The notes: a model not told the origin generated them from the sequence alone. Shown: positions 44,419-53,489, counted from the stretch's first letter. The stretch is DNA of 64,000 nucleotides from Klebsiella huaxiensis (GCF_003261575.2 NZ_CP036175.1:3596001-3660000), one strand, 5' to 3'. Program-made: numbers and translations.

Positions 44419-45510
44419 ATGAAAATTGGTGTCTTCGTTCCAATTGGTAATAACGGCTGGCTGATTTCCACCCATGCTCCCCAGTACATGCCGACGTTCG
44501 AGCTGAATAAGGCCATCGTGCAGAAAGCCGAGCACTACAACTTTGATTTTGCCCTTTCGATGATCAAACTGCGCGGCTTCGGCGGCAAAACCGAATTTTG
44601 GGATCACAACCTTGAATCCTTCACCCTGATGGCCGGGCTGGCGGCAGTCACCTCGCGCATTCAGATATACGCCACCGCCGCCACGCTGACGCTGCCCCCG
44701 GCAATCGTCGCCCGCATGGCCTCGACTATCGATTCCATCTCCGGTGGTCGCTTCGGCGTCAATCTGGTGACCGGTTGGCAAAAACCGGAATATGAGCAGA
44801 TGGGCATGTGGCCGGGGGATGATTACTTCGCCAGTCGCTATGACTATCTCACCGAATATGTTCAGGTTCTGCGCGACCTGTGGGGCACCGGACGCAGCGA
44901 CTTTAAAGGCGACTATTTCACCATGAACGATTGCCGCGTTAGCCCGCAACCGTCGCAGCCGATGAAGGTGATCTGCGCCGGGCAGAGTGATGCCGGAATG
45001 GCGTTCTCCGCCCAGCACGCTGACTACAACTTCTGCTTCGGTAAAGGGGTTAACACCCCCGCCGCCTTCGCTCCAACCGCAGCACGGATGATGCAGGCGG
45101 CGGAAAAAACCGGCCGTGACGTCGGCTCCTACGTGCTGTTTATGGTGATTGCCGACGAGACCGATGAGGCAGCCCGCGCCAAATGGGAGCACTACAAAGC
45201 TGGCGCAGATGAAGAAGCGCTGGCATGGCTGACCGAACAGAGCCAGAAAGATACCCGCTCCGGCAGCGACACTAACGTCCGCCAGATGGCCGACCCCACC
45301 TCAGCGGTCAACATCAATATGGGCACTCTCGTCGGCTCTTACGCCAACGTCGCCCGCATGCTCGACGAAGTGGCGGCAGTCCCCGGCACCGACGGCGTGC
45401 TGCTAACGTTTGATGATTTCCTTATCGGCATCGAAGCCTTTGGTCAGCGCATTCAGCCGCTGATGCGCTGCCGCGACCATATCGCCACACTCACTCAAGA
45501 GGTTGCCTGA
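44419..45510 (+). CDS. rutA: Pyrimidine monooxygenase RutA
   Basis: A 363-residue flavin-dependent, luciferase-like monooxygenase. It opens the uracil ring, giving a ureidoacrylate product, with FMNH2 supplied by RutF. I start at 44419 (MKIGVFVPIGNNGWLI), with GAGGTA upstream, the conserved N-terminus; the frame open to 44341 would run into the promoter. Its TGA overlaps the rutB ATG (TGATG). Confidence 0.97.
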   Translation: MKIGVFVPIGNNGWLISTHAPQYMPTFELNKAIVQKAEHYNFDFALSMIKLRGFGGKTEFWDHNLESFTLMAGLAAVTSRIQIYATAATLTLPPAIVARMASTIDSISGGRFGVNLVTGWQKPEYEQMGMWPGDDYFASRYDYLTEYVQVLRDLWGTGRSDFKGDYFTMNDCRVSPQPSQPMKVICAGQSDAGMAFSAQHADYNFCFGKGVNTPAAFAPTAARMMQAAEKTGRDVGSYVLFMVIADETDEAARAKWEHYKAGADEEALAWLTEQSQKDTRSGSDTNVRQMADPTSAVNINMGTLVGSYANVARMLDEVAAVPGTDGVLLTFDDFLIGIEAFGQRIQPLMRCRDHIATLTQEVA

Positions 45511-46220
45511 TGATTACCCTTCCCGCTCGCCCGGAATCCCTGACCTTCGCGCCGCAGCAGAGCGCGCTGATCGTGGTGGATATGCAGAACGCCTACGCCA
45601 GCCTTGGGGGTTATCTTGACCTCGCCGGATTTGACGTTTCCGCCACCCGACCGGTAATCGACAATATCAACACCGCCGTTGCCGCCGCGCGCGCCGCCGG
45701 AATGCTGATTATCTGGTTCCAGAACGGCTGGGACGACCAGTATGTGGAAGCCGGTGGCCCCGGCTCACCGAATTTTCATAAATCCAACGCGCTGAAAACC
45801 ATGCGTAAAAACCCTGAGCTGCAGGGCAAGCTGTTGGCTAAGGGCGGCTGGGACTATCAACTGGTCGATCAGCTCAAACCGCTGCCGGGCGATATTGTGC
45901 TGCCCAAACCACGCTACAGCGGCTTCTTCAACACCGCGCTCGACAGCATTCTGCGCAGTCGCGGCATTCGCCACCTGGTCTTTACCGGCATCGCCACCAA
46001 CGTCTGCGTAGAGTCTACCCTGCGCGATGGCTTCTTCCTCGAATATTTCGGCATCGTGCTTGAGGATGCCACCCACCAGGCCGGGCCGTCGTTCGCCCAG
46101 CAGGCGGCGCTGTTCAATATTGAAACCTTCTTTGGCTGGGTCAGCGACGTCACCAGCTTCTGCACGGCTCTTGAGCCCGCAGCATCGATCTCATTCCCGG
46201 AGGAGAAACGTTATGCCTAA
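45510..46220 (+). CDS. rutB: Ureidoacrylate amidohydrolase RutB
   Basis: A 236-residue isochorismatase-family hydrolase that releases carbamate from the RutA product. The catalytic triad is visible: Asp24 in IVVDMQNAYA, Lys in LPKPRYSGFF and Cys in TGIATNVCVESTLRDG. It overlaps rutA by 1 bp and rutC by 8 bp, so translation is coupled. Confidence 0.97.
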   Translation: MITLPARPESLTFAPQQSALIVVDMQNAYASLGGYLDLAGFDVSATRPVIDNINTAVAAARAAGMLIIWFQNGWDDQYVEAGGPGSPNFHKSNALKTMRKNPELQGKLLAKGGWDYQLVDQLKPLPGDIVLPKPRYSGFFNTALDSILRSRGIRHLVFTGIATNVCVESTLRDGFFLEYFGIVLEDATHQAGPSFAQQAALFNIETFFGWVSDVTSFCTALEPAASISFPEEKRYA

Positions 46221-46605
46221 ACAGGTAATTATTCCGCCAGGCACCACCACGCCAATCGCGCCGTTTGTCCCCGGTACGCTGGCCGACGGCGTGGTTTACG
46301 TCTCCGGCACGCTGCCGTTTGATAAGCAAAACAACGTGGTTTACATCGGCGACCCAAAGGCGCAAACCCGTCACGTGCTCGACACCATCAAGAGCGTTAT
46401 CGAGACGGCGGGGGGAAGTATGGAGGATGTGACCTTCAACAGCATCTTTATCACCGACTGGAAAAACTACGCCGCGATTAACGAGGTCTACGCTGAATTC
46501 TTCCCCGGCGACAAACCGGCGCGTTTCTGCATTCAGTGCGGGCTGGTGAAGCCTGATGCGCTGGTAGAGATAGCGACCGTCGCGCATATCGGGAAACCAG
46601 CATGA
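46213..46605 (+). CDS. rutC: Aminoacrylate deaminase RutC
   Basis: A 130-residue Rid/YjgF-family protein that removes 3-aminoacrylate (formerly described as a peracid reductase). The family signature FCIQCGLVKPDALVEIATVAHIG is at the C-terminus, with the substrate-binding Arg and catalytic Glu within it. The SD GGAGGAGAAA lies inside rutB. It overlaps rutD by 4 bp (ATGA). Confidence 0.96.
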   Translation: MPKQVIIPPGTTTPIAPFVPGTLADGVVYVSGTLPFDKQNNVVYIGDPKAQTRHVLDTIKSVIETAGGSMEDVTFNSIFITDWKNYAAINEVYAEFFPGDKPARFCIQCGLVKPDALVEIATVAHIGKPA

Positions 46606-47405
46606 TTAAGCTCAATATCTCCCCGGCGCCTTATCCGGGCGCGCCGGTGGTGGTGCTGAGCGCCGGGCTCGGCGGCGCGGGCGGCTACTGGCTGGCGCAG
46701 CGCGCGGCGCTGGAAACGCAGTATCAACTGGTGAGCTATGACCATAACGGCACCGGCGAAAACGGCGGCACGCTGCCCGCAGGCTACAGCATGGCAACCA
46801 TGTCGCAGGAGCTGTACGCGGCGCTGCAAGAGGCGGGAGTTTCGCGTTTTGCCCTGGTCGGTCACGCGCTCGGCGCACTGATTGGCCTGCAGTTGGCGCT
46901 GGATTTTCCCGAGGCGGTCAGCGCCCTGGTGCTGATTAACGGCTGGCTGACGCTCTCCCCGCATACCCGTCGCTGCTTTCTGGTGCGCGAGCGCCTGCTG
47001 CACGCGGGCGGCGCTCAGGCATGGGTTGAAGCGCAGCCGCTGTTTCTCTATCCGGCGGAGTGGATGGCCGCGCGCCTGCCGCGCCTCGAGGCCGAAGACG
47101 CGCTCGCCATCAGCCATTTTCAGGGCAAAGATAATCTGCTCAAAAGGCTTAATGCCCTTAAGCAAGCCGACTTTTCACGGCGGGCAGCGGCAATAACCTG
47201 CCCGACGCTCATCATCAGCGCGGCCGACGATCTGCTGGTTCCGGCCTCCTGCTCCCGCGTGCTGCAAGCGGCAATCCCCGGCAGCCAACTGGTGGAAATG
47301 GCCTGGGGCGGCCACGCTTGCAACGTCACTGACACCGCCACCTTCAACCCTATTTTATGCGACGGGCTGGCCACCATGCTGCCCGCAGTTCAGGAGGATC
47401 TATGA
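46602..47405 (+). CDS. rutD: RutD, alpha/beta hydrolase
   Basis: A 267-residue alpha/beta hydrolase. The E. coli counterpart speeds removal of the aminoacrylate/carbamate intermediates. The nucleophile elbow, normally G-x-S-x-G, reads VGHALGALIG, i.e. His in the nucleophile position as in E. coli RutD. The acid is in ISAADDLLVP and the His in WGGHACNV. It overlaps rutC and rutE by 4 bp each. Confidence 0.95.
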   Translation: MIKLNISPAPYPGAPVVVLSAGLGGAGGYWLAQRAALETQYQLVSYDHNGTGENGGTLPAGYSMATMSQELYAALQEAGVSRFALVGHALGALIGLQLALDFPEAVSALVLINGWLTLSPHTRRCFLVRERLLHAGGAQAWVEAQPLFLYPAEWMAARLPRLEAEDALAISHFQGKDNLLKRLNALKQADFSRRAAAITCPTLIISAADDLLVPASCSRVLQAAIPGSQLVEMAWGGHACNVTDTATFNPILCDGLATMLPAVQEDL

Positions 47406-47992
47406 GCGAAGCCATTAGCCCGGCCGCCTGCACCACGTTGTTTACCGAAGCCAGAACCCACAACGGCTGGCTGGACAAACCGGTCACCGACGACCAGCTG
47501 CGTGAAATCTACGCCTTGATGAAAATGGGGCCCACCTCCGCCAACTGCTCCCCGGCACGCATCGTTTTTATCCGCACGCCAGAGGGTAAAGAGAAGCTGC
47601 GCCCGGCTCTGTCCAGCGGCAATCTGGAGAAGACCATGCAGGCCCCGGTCACCGCGATTGTGGCCTGGGACAGCGCATTCTATGACCGCCTGCCGGAGCT
47701 GTTTCCACACGGTGACGCCCGTAGCTGGTTCACCTCCAGCCCACAGCTGGCGGAAGAGACGGCCTTTCGCAACAGCTCATTACAGGCGGCATATCTGATT
47801 TTCGCCTGTCGGGCGCTGGGCCTGGATACCGGTCCAATGTCGGGTTTTGATCGCGAAAAGGTCGATGCGGCATTTTTTGCCGACGGCGGCTGGAAAAGCA
47901 ACCTGCTGATTAACATTGGCTACGGCGATACCAGCAAACTGTACGACCGCCTGCCGCGTCTTACCTTCGATGATGCCTGCCAGCTGGCATAA
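47402..47992 (+). CDS. rutE: Malonic semialdehyde reductase RutE
   Basis: A 196-residue nitroreductase-fold flavoprotein that reduces toxic malonic semialdehyde to 3-hydroxypropionate, the end product of the pathway. The FMN-contacting region MGPTSANCSPARIVFIRTPEG is present near the N-terminus. The start at 47402 follows AGGAGG and overlaps the rutD stop. Confidence 0.96.
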   Translation: MSEAISPAACTTLFTEARTHNGWLDKPVTDDQLREIYALMKMGPTSANCSPARIVFIRTPEGKEKLRPALSSGNLEKTMQAPVTAIVAWDSAFYDRLPELFPHGDARSWFTSSPQLAEETAFRNSSLQAAYLIFACRALGLDTGPMSGFDREKVDAAFFADGGWKSNLLINIGYGDTSKLYDRLPRLTFDDACQLA

Positions 47993-48001
47993 GGAGCCCG
48001 C

Positions 48002-48496
48002 ATGTCTATTACCGATAAACAAAGCTTTCGCGACGCCATGGCCCACGTTGGGGCGGCGGTTAACATTATTACCACCGATGGCCCGGCAGGCCGCGCGGGG
48101 TTTACCGCCAGCGCTGTCTGCAGCGTGACCGACGCGCCGCCCACGCTGTTGGTGTGTCTGAATCGATCGGCCTCAGTCTGGCCAATATTCAGCCAGCACC
48201 AGGCGCTGTGCGTCAACACGCTGGCTGCCGGTCAGGAGGGATTATCGAACATGTTTGGCGGTAAAACGCCGATGGCGGAACGCTTCGCCGCCGCTGACTG
48301 GCAAACCGGCGCAACCGGCTGTCCGCGTCTGGAACAGGCGCTAGTGAGCTTTGACTGCCGCATCAGCCAGATTGTTAGCGTCGGGACTCACGACATTCTG
48401 TTTTGTGAAGTGGCGGCAATTGTTCGCCATCCGGACCCGCGTGGACTGATGTGGTTCGACCGCGGCTACCACACGCTGATGCGCCCAGCCTGTTAA
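48002..48496 (+). CDS. rutF: Flavin reductase RutF
   Basis: A 164-residue NADH:FMN oxidoreductase that supplies reduced flavin to RutA. The flavin-reductase-like fold is recognised by AAVNIITTDGPAGRAGFTASAVCSVTD and RGYHTLM at the C-terminus. AAGGAG lies upstream of the ATG, 9 bp after rutE. Confidence 0.96.
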   Translation: MSITDKQSFRDAMAHVGAAVNIITTDGPAGRAGFTASAVCSVTDAPPTLLVCLNRSASVWPIFSQHQALCVNTLAAGQEGLSNMFGGKTPMAERFAAADWQTGATGCPRLEQALVSFDCRISQIVSVGTHDILFCEVAAIVRHPDPRGLMWFDRGYHTLMRPAC

Positions 48497-48517
48497 CCTA
48501 AAACCCAGGATCTCATC

Positions 48518-49840
48518 ATGGCTCTCTTCGATTTTCCTCGCTGGCAGTTAACCTCCCCCTCCGCCGAGTCCGGCGTCGTCGCTCCCGATGAACGGCTGTC
48601 TGCCGGGCAAACCGTGGTGATGGGCGTTCAGCACGCGGTGGCGATGTTTGGCGCAACCGTGCTGATGCCAATCCTGATGGGGCTGGATCCCAATCTGTCG
48701 ATCCTGATGTCCGGCATCGGCACCCTGCTGTTCTTTTTGGTCACCGGCGGGCGTGTGCCGAGCTATCTTGGTTCCAGCGCCGCCTTCGTCGGCGTGGTCA
48801 TCGCCGTCACCGGTTTTAACGGCCAGGGGCTAAACCCGCACCTGAGCGTCGCGCTGGGCGGTATTATTATCTGCGGGCTGGTTTATACCCTGATTGGCCT
48901 GGTGGTGATGAAAATCGGCACCCGCTGGATTGAGCGGATGATGCCGCCGGTGGTGACCGGTGCGGTAGTCATGGCGATCGGCCTGAATCTCGCGCCAATC
49001 GCGGTGCGCAGCGTGTCGGCAACGCCCTTCGACGGCTGGATGGCGGTGCTGACCGTTCTGTGCATCGGCCTGGTGGCGGTGTTTACCCGCGGGATGCTGC
49101 AGCGGCTGCTGATCCTCGTTGGGCTGATAGTCGCCTGCGCGCTCTACGCGCTGCTGGCGAACGTGTTTGGGCTCGGCAAGCCGCTCGATTTTAGCCTGCT
49201 TGAACAGGCGGCGTGGTTTGGTATGCCGCTGGTGACAACGCCAACGTTTAACAGCCAGGCGATGATGCTGATCGCACCGGTCGCAGTGATTCTGGTTGCG
49301 GAAAACCTCGGCCACCTGAAGGCGGTTGCCGGGATGACCGGGCGCAATATGGATCCGTATATGGGACGTGCGTTTGTCGGCGATGGACTGGCAACCATGC
49401 TTTCAGGTTCGGTTGGCGGCAGCGGCGTGACCACTTATGCCGAGAATATCGGCGTGATGGCGGTAACCAAAGTGTACTCCACGCTGGTGTTCGTCGCGGC
49501 GGCAGTAATTGCGATGCTGCTCGGATTTTCGCCGAAATTCGGTGCGCTAATCCACACTATTCCCGGGCCGGTTATCGGCGGCGCATCCATCGTGGTGTTT
49601 GGTTTGATTGCCGTCGCGGGTGCGCGGATTTGGGTACAAAACCGGGTTGATTTGAGCCAGAACGGCAATCTGATTATGGTCGCGGTAACGCTGGTGCTGG
49701 GCGCGGGTGATTTTGCGCTATCGCTGGGCGGCTTTACCCTCGGCGGGATCGGTACGGCGACATTCGGCGCGATTCTGCTCCACGCGCTGCTTAACCGCCG
49801 TCAGCATGAAGTCAAACAACCTGACGTCACCCCTGTTTAA
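48518..49840 (+). CDS. rutG: Pyrimidine permease RutG
   Basis: A 440-residue NCS2-family (UraA-like) uracil/xanthine:H+ symporter with about 14 helices. The family motif region AENLGHLKAVAGMTGRNMDPYMG (~262) is conserved. It is the last gene of rutABCDEFG and is followed by tandem BIMEs. Confidence 0.96.
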   Translation: MALFDFPRWQLTSPSAESGVVAPDERLSAGQTVVMGVQHAVAMFGATVLMPILMGLDPNLSILMSGIGTLLFFLVTGGRVPSYLGSSAAFVGVVIAVTGFNGQGLNPHLSVALGGIIICGLVYTLIGLVVMKIGTRWIERMMPPVVTGAVVMAIGLNLAPIAVRSVSATPFDGWMAVLTVLCIGLVAVFTRGMLQRLLILVGLIVACALYALLANVFGLGKPLDFSLLEQAAWFGMPLVTTPTFNSQAMMLIAPVAVILVAENLGHLKAVAGMTGRNMDPYMGRAFVGDGLATMLSGSVGGSGVTTYAENIGVMAVTKVYSTLVFVAAAVIAMLLGFSPKFGALIHTIPGPVIGGASIVVFGLIAVAGARIWVQNRVDLSQNGNLIMVAVTLVLGAGDFALSLGGFTLGGIGTATFGAILLHALLNRRQHEVKQPDVTPV

Positions 49841-49854
49841 CCCGCTGGTACGTA

Positions 49855-50120
49855 CCTGTAACCTGGACAGATGCGCAGCATCGCCTCCGGGAAATTATGC
49901 CATCCTGCGCTGTGCTCCTGGGGGCGGCGCAGGGCTACAGGTCCCCCGCCGTCTGCGATCTGGTAGCCCGGACAGGTGCACAGCACCGCCTCCGGGAAAT
50001 TATGCCATCCTGCGCTGTGCTCCCGGGGGCGGCGCAGGGCGCCTTGCCCGGGCTACAGGTCCGCCGCCGTCTGCGATCTGGTAGCCCGGACAGGTGCGCA
50101 GCACCGCCTCCGGGATCGTT
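49855..50120. repeat. Tandem BIME array after rutG
   Basis: Three partly identical units. The segment GGGAAATTATGCCATCCTGC recurs at 49888 and 49992 (period 104 bp), and CAGGTGCGCAGCACCGCCTC forms a third start near 50090. Each unit pairs GTAGCCCGGACAGG with GCCTCCGGGA and then the inverse GGGGCGGCGCAGGG...CGGGCTACAGG. This is a classic BIME, tandemly amplified. Confidence 0.88.
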
Positions 50121-50136
50121 CCATGCAGGAGCAAAT

Positions 50137-50163
50137 AAAAAACCGCCGACAACACGTCGGCGG
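50137..50163 (-). terminator. Terminator after ymdF
   Basis: On the minus strand CCGCCGAC/GTCGGCGG is followed by TTTTTTATTT, 63 bp past the ymdF stop. Confidence 0.85.
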
Positions 50164-50225
50164 CGAGGGCGATGGGGTCGAGCCCTGGAGATTAACCCCA
50201 ATCAGTTCTGAATCAGTCGGGCCCG

Positions 50226-50399
50226 CTAGCTGTCGCGATTGCCGTGACTGTTTTTTCCCCCTTTTTTGCCCGCTTCGGAAGCGCGCTGGGGATCGTTTTT
50301 AAAGTTCCCCCCGCTATGCTGGCCACCTTTACGACCGGCTTCTGATGCTCTTTCACGGTCTTCGGCAAAGTTGCCGGCACCGCCACGATGGTTTGCCAT
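50226..50399 (-). CDS. ymdF: Con-10/KGG-type stress protein YmdF
   Basis: A 57-residue, Gly-rich, hydrophilic protein with KGG repeats (SEAGRKGGQHSGG, SEAGKKGGKNS). It is essentially the E. coli YmdF sequence. Homologues are linked to stationary phase or conidiation stress; the role here is unknown. I start at 50399 (MANHRGGAGNFAEDRER), with TGGAGG upstream; the open frame to 50558 has no support. Confidence 0.95.
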   Translation of the reverse strand: MANHRGGAGNFAEDRERASEAGRKGGQHSGGNFKNDPQRASEAGKKGGKNSHGNRDS

Positions 50400-50760
50400 T
50401 ATGGACCTCCATACATGCTGCATTAGTGAATCACAAGACCGTAGCCTCCACGATACAGGTGCCGTATCGCGTGCCTTTAAGGTTAGCGAATGAAAACCAC
50501 GCTCAATGGATATAGTCACATCCTGAAATAGATTTTCCATAAGAACGACCATTGCCATGCCGGGCGTTCGCTAAGCGCCTCTTATGATTGCCGAAAAACG
50601 TCGGGTTAAATATGTATCTTTTTGCAACAACCTTTAATCTTTGCAATTTTGTTATAAATCAAACAAATGATTGTTGCATTTGCACTCTTCGCCAGAGGTC
50701 TTATCTTTAAAGGTAGCCAGTCAAGTAACTGGTCTATAACGCAACCGAGGAGTGATGCAA
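50400..50760. promoter_or_regulatory. Divergent region between ymdF and wrbA
   Basis: A 361-bp non-coding stretch, A+T-rich in its second half. Both genes are stationary-phase (RpoS-linked) in E. coli. I could not assign specific -10 elements with confidence. Confidence 0.45.
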
Positions 50761-51357
50761 ATGGCTAAGATTCTGGTGCTTTATTATTCAATGTACGGAC
50801 ACATCGAGACCATGGCGCATGCCGTCGCCGAAGGAGCAAACAAGGTTGATGGCGTTGAGGTGGTCGTGAAGCGCGTGCCGGAAACCATGCAGGCAGAGAT
50901 TTTTGCCAAAGCAGGCGGGAAAACACAAAACGCCCCCGTTGCCACGCCGCAGGAGCTGGCTGAGTATGACGCCATCATCTTTGGTACCCCAACCCGTTTC
51001 GGCAATATGTCCGGACAGATGCGCACCTTCCTTGATCAGACCGGCGGCCTGTGGGCATCCGGCGCGCTGTACGGCAAGCTGGCCAGCGTATTTAGCTCAA
51101 CCGGTACCGGCGGCGGCCAGGAGCAAACCATTACCTCCACCTGGACCACCCTTGCCCATCACGGGATGATTATTGTGCCGATTGGCTACGGTGCTCAGGA
51201 GCTGTTTGATGTCTCGCAGGTTCGCGGCGGTACGCCATACGGTGCCACCACGATTGCCGGGGGCGACGGCTCACGTCAGCCAAGCGAGGAAGAGCTGGCG
51301 ATTGCCCGCTATCAGGGTGAGCATGTCGCGGGCCTGGCCGTTAAGCTACACGGTTAA
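50761..51357 (+). CDS. wrbA: NAD(P)H:quinone oxidoreductase WrbA
   Basis: A 198-residue flavodoxin-fold, FMN-binding enzyme that reduces quinones by two electrons. FMN-binding segments YYSMYGHIETMA (~9-20), GTPTRFGNMSGQMRTFLDQTGGLW (78-101 region) and STGTGGGQEQTI are conserved. I start at 50761 with AGGAG 8 nt upstream, as in E. coli, not 50752. yccJ follows 20 bp later. Confidence 0.96.
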   Translation: MAKILVLYYSMYGHIETMAHAVAEGANKVDGVEVVVKRVPETMQAEIFAKAGGKTQNAPVATPQELAEYDAIIFGTPTRFGNMSGQMRTFLDQTGGLWASGALYGKLASVFSSTGTGGGQEQTITSTWTTLAHHGMIIVPIGYGAQELFDVSQVRGGTPYGATTIAGGDGSRQPSEEELAIARYQGEHVAGLAVKLHG

Positions 51358-51377
51358 TCTTCAGCAGGAGGAAAAGC

Positions 51378-51605
51378 ATGCCGAATCAAGAAGCAAAAGC
51401 CCACCGCGTGGGTGAATGGGCAAGTTTACGCAATACCTCTCCCGAAATTGCCGAGGTAATTTTTGAATTAGCCAATTACGATGAGAAGCTTGCGGAGAAA
51501 ATCTGGGAAGAAGGCAACGATGAAGTGCTGCCTCTCGCTTTCGCCAAAACGGATAAAGATTCCCTGTTCTGGGGCGAGCAAACCATTGAGCGTAAAAACG
51601 TCTGA
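51378..51605 (+). CDS. yccJ: YccJ family protein
   Basis: A 75-residue small cytoplasmic protein matching E. coli YccJ (MPNQEAKAHRVGEWASLRNT ... SLFWGEQTIERKNV). Function unknown. It has CAGGAGGAAAAGC before its ATG and is co-transcribed with wrbA. Confidence 0.95.
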   Translation: MPNQEAKAHRVGEWASLRNTSPEIAEVIFELANYDEKLAEKIWEEGNDEVLPLAFAKTDKDSLFWGEQTIERKNV

Positions 51606-51616
51606 CTATCTGTCGT

Positions 51617-51706
51617 TGTAGCCCGGACAGGTACGCAGTACCGCCTCCGGGAGTTATTGCATGAGCTTCCCGGAGGCGGCGCGTTGCGCCTGTCCGGGCT
51701 ACAAAG
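51617..51706. repeat. BIME between yccJ and agp
   Basis: Two REP units in opposite orientation (TGTAGCCCGGACAGGTACGC with GCCTCCGGGA; TTCCCGGAGGCGGCGCGTTG with CCTGTCCGGGCTACAA) form a near-perfect 90-bp inverted repeat. It can fold into one long hairpin. Confidence 0.9.
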
Positions 51707-51727
51707 TCTTGCTCAACCGTCAGCTGC

Positions 51728-51753
51728 AAAACCCGGATTGCTCCGGGTTTTTT
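51728..51753. terminator. Terminator between yccJ and agp
   Basis: AAAACCCGGA/TCCGGGTTTT with a TTGC loop and T-runs usable on both strands, between convergent genes. Confidence 0.88.
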
Positions 51754-51763
51754 ATTACCTTCG

Positions 51764-53011
51764 TTACTTCGTCGCCTCGGCCATCGCCTTTTTGAAGGTA
51801 TCCATCGGACAGAAGCCGTTATCATCAACCGGACACCCGTTCAGCGCCATCGTCACCCGCTGCGGCGGTGATTGCAGGGTCAGCGCGTCGGCATTGCGCA
51901 ACTGCTCGGTACTTTGATAGACATACTCAATTTTCATCAAATCGCGGTTGCCGCTGTTATCGTGCCAGCGCTGGAACACCAGCTTGCCGCCGATCGGCGT
52001 GCGCTCGTACTGGTTATGCAGCTGATAAGGTTTAAAATCCAGCGCCGTCAGCAGCGAGGCGATATTGGAATCATGCCCTACCAGCAGCGTCACTTTCGCT
52101 GCCTTTGTTGCATCGCCCACCAGCGCGTTGTCAATATATTTCACCAGCGGTTTAGCCACGTTGCGCGCCACTTCTGGGGAAGTAAACAGGCTATCCTGAT
52201 AACCATTTTTCAGCTTCGACAGCACCTGCCACTGCTTATCGCTTTTGATTTCCCCCCATGCCACCTGATCTTTCGGGAAACCTTCGTAGTATTGCAGCGT
52301 AAAGGCGTCGACCAGCGAGTTGCCCACCTTCAACGGCCCGGATACGCCCGGCTCCTGCTGATATTTAGCGCTAAAGGTATCTTTACCCTCGCTCAGCGAG
52401 CACTGCTGTTTCTCTTTGCAGGAAGGCGAATTGCGATAATCCGTCATCTCCTCCAGCAGCTTATAGCTCTCGCTCAACTGCATTCCCTGGCGCTCTTTCT
52501 CCATCGCCTGCACCGCTTTTTCACTGAAGGCGGCGGAATCATCGGTGATCACCGGGTTGAAGGTTGGGTCCATCGTGCCCATTTTTTCCTGATGATGCAC
52601 CGTTACGCCGCAGCCGGGAAACGCGCCGGTAATAAAGAACTGCGCCGTAGCGACGGTGCGTTGCAGACTATTTGCATACGCATAAACCGCGTTCTCAGGC
52701 GGGCACTCGCCGCTGGTTACCAGCCCCTGCTGCGCCAGCCATTCGCGCATATAGTGCCCCATATAAACTTCCAGCACCCCGCCCTTGGTGGTCAACTGGC
52801 CGCCGGGCACATCCCACTCCGGCCAGGACTTCGGCGTTGACTGCTCCAGTACGCTGCCGTTGTTCGCCAACGGCGCACGCAGGTTATGACGACTCATGAT
52901 CAGCACCTGTTGCAGCTGGTACCCTTCCGGTGCGGTCTGTTCCTGCGCCTGGACGCCTGCGGACAGTAGTACAACGCCTGCCACGGCGGCGGCGAGTAGA
53001 CTTTTTCTCAT
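51764..53011 (-). CDS. agp: Periplasmic glucose-1-phosphatase Agp
   Basis: A 415-residue periplasmic histidine acid phosphatase that scavenges glucose from glucose-1-phosphate and can act on phytate. The signal peptide ends SAGVQA. The catalytic RHNLRAPLA (RHxxRxP) and HDSN motifs are both present. Length is close to E. coli Agp (413). It marks the end of the E. coli-like gene order. Confidence 0.96.
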   Translation of the reverse strand: MRKSLLAAAVAGVVLLSAGVQAQEQTAPEGYQLQQVLIMSRHNLRAPLANNGSVLEQSTPKSWPEWDVPGGQLTTKGGVLEVYMGHYMREWLAQQGLVTSGECPPENAVYAYANSLQRTVATAQFFITGAFPGCGVTVHHQEKMGTMDPTFNPVITDDSAAFSEKAVQAMEKERQGMQLSESYKLLEEMTDYRNSPSCKEKQQCSLSEGKDTFSAKYQQEPGVSGPLKVGNSLVDAFTLQYYEGFPKDQVAWGEIKSDKQWQVLSKLKNGYQDSLFTSPEVARNVAKPLVKYIDNALVGDATKAAKVTLLVGHDSNIASLLTALDFKPYQLHNQYERTPIGGKLVFQRWHDNSGNRDLMKIEYVYQSTEQLRNADALTLQSPPQRVTMALNGCPVDDNGFCPMDTFKKAMAEATK

Positions 53012-53111
53012 CCCTTAACCCTCAGTCAGTGATTATCATCGCCTTAATTGTGACAAATTTATGACATTTTTCCGGGCAATGGCTCGCAAACTCGCTAACG
53101 AGACGATTTTT

Positions 53112-53471
53112 CTAGCGTTTTAACTGATGCCCGTTCTGCCGCATCCACTCCGCCAGCGGTTGCAGCGCGCTGCGCATCGACAGCCCCAGGTCGGTTATCT
53201 GATATTCAACCCGTGGTGGAATCTCCGCATAGACGTGGCGCGACACCAGTCCGCGCTGCTCAAACAGGCGCAGTTGGCGGGTGAGTTCTTTTTGCGTAAT
53301 CGGCGATACCGCGCGCAGCAGTTCGCTGAAGCGCACCGGTACGTTAAGCACAATCAACCGATAGAGGATCGGAATCGCCCATTTCCCGGCAATCAGATTG
53401 ACGAAGTCGGTCATGGGACAAGATTCTTGCGGCAAATTTTTTTGCGTTGCCCGCGCCGCGATTTCCGCCAT
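53112..53471 (-). CDS. HxlR-family regulator
   Basis: A 119-residue winged-helix regulator. The typical HxlR opening (CPMTDFVNLIAGKWAIPILYRL) with the redox-type Cys18, FSELLRAVSPITQKELTRQLRLFEQRGLVSR and VEYQITDLGLSM is complete. Such regulators often sense electrophiles or oxidants and control a neighbouring oxidoreductase. It is divergent from a short-chain dehydrogenase 101 bp away, with an operator-like palindrome in between. Confidence 0.9.
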   Translation of the reverse strand: MAEIAARATQKNLPQESCPMTDFVNLIAGKWAIPILYRLIVLNVPVRFSELLRAVSPITQKELTRQLRLFEQRGLVSRHVYAEIPPRVEYQITDLGLSMRSALQPLAEWMRQNGHQLKR

Positions 53472-53489
53472 AGCACACCTTTTTGTTCA

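Noticed and set aside
44395..45192. 265-codon minus-strand frame over rutA
   Set aside because: Antisense shadow of a conserved gene; it would also cross the rut promoter region without a start signal.
49855..50120. Regularly spaced repeats that could be a CRISPR array
   Set aside because: Units are over 100 bp, internally palindromic with REP motifs, only three in number, and no cas gene is nearby. They are BIMEs.
50400..50558. N-terminal extension of ymdF
   Set aside because: The family start MANHRGG at 50399 has an SD, and the extension shows no conservation.
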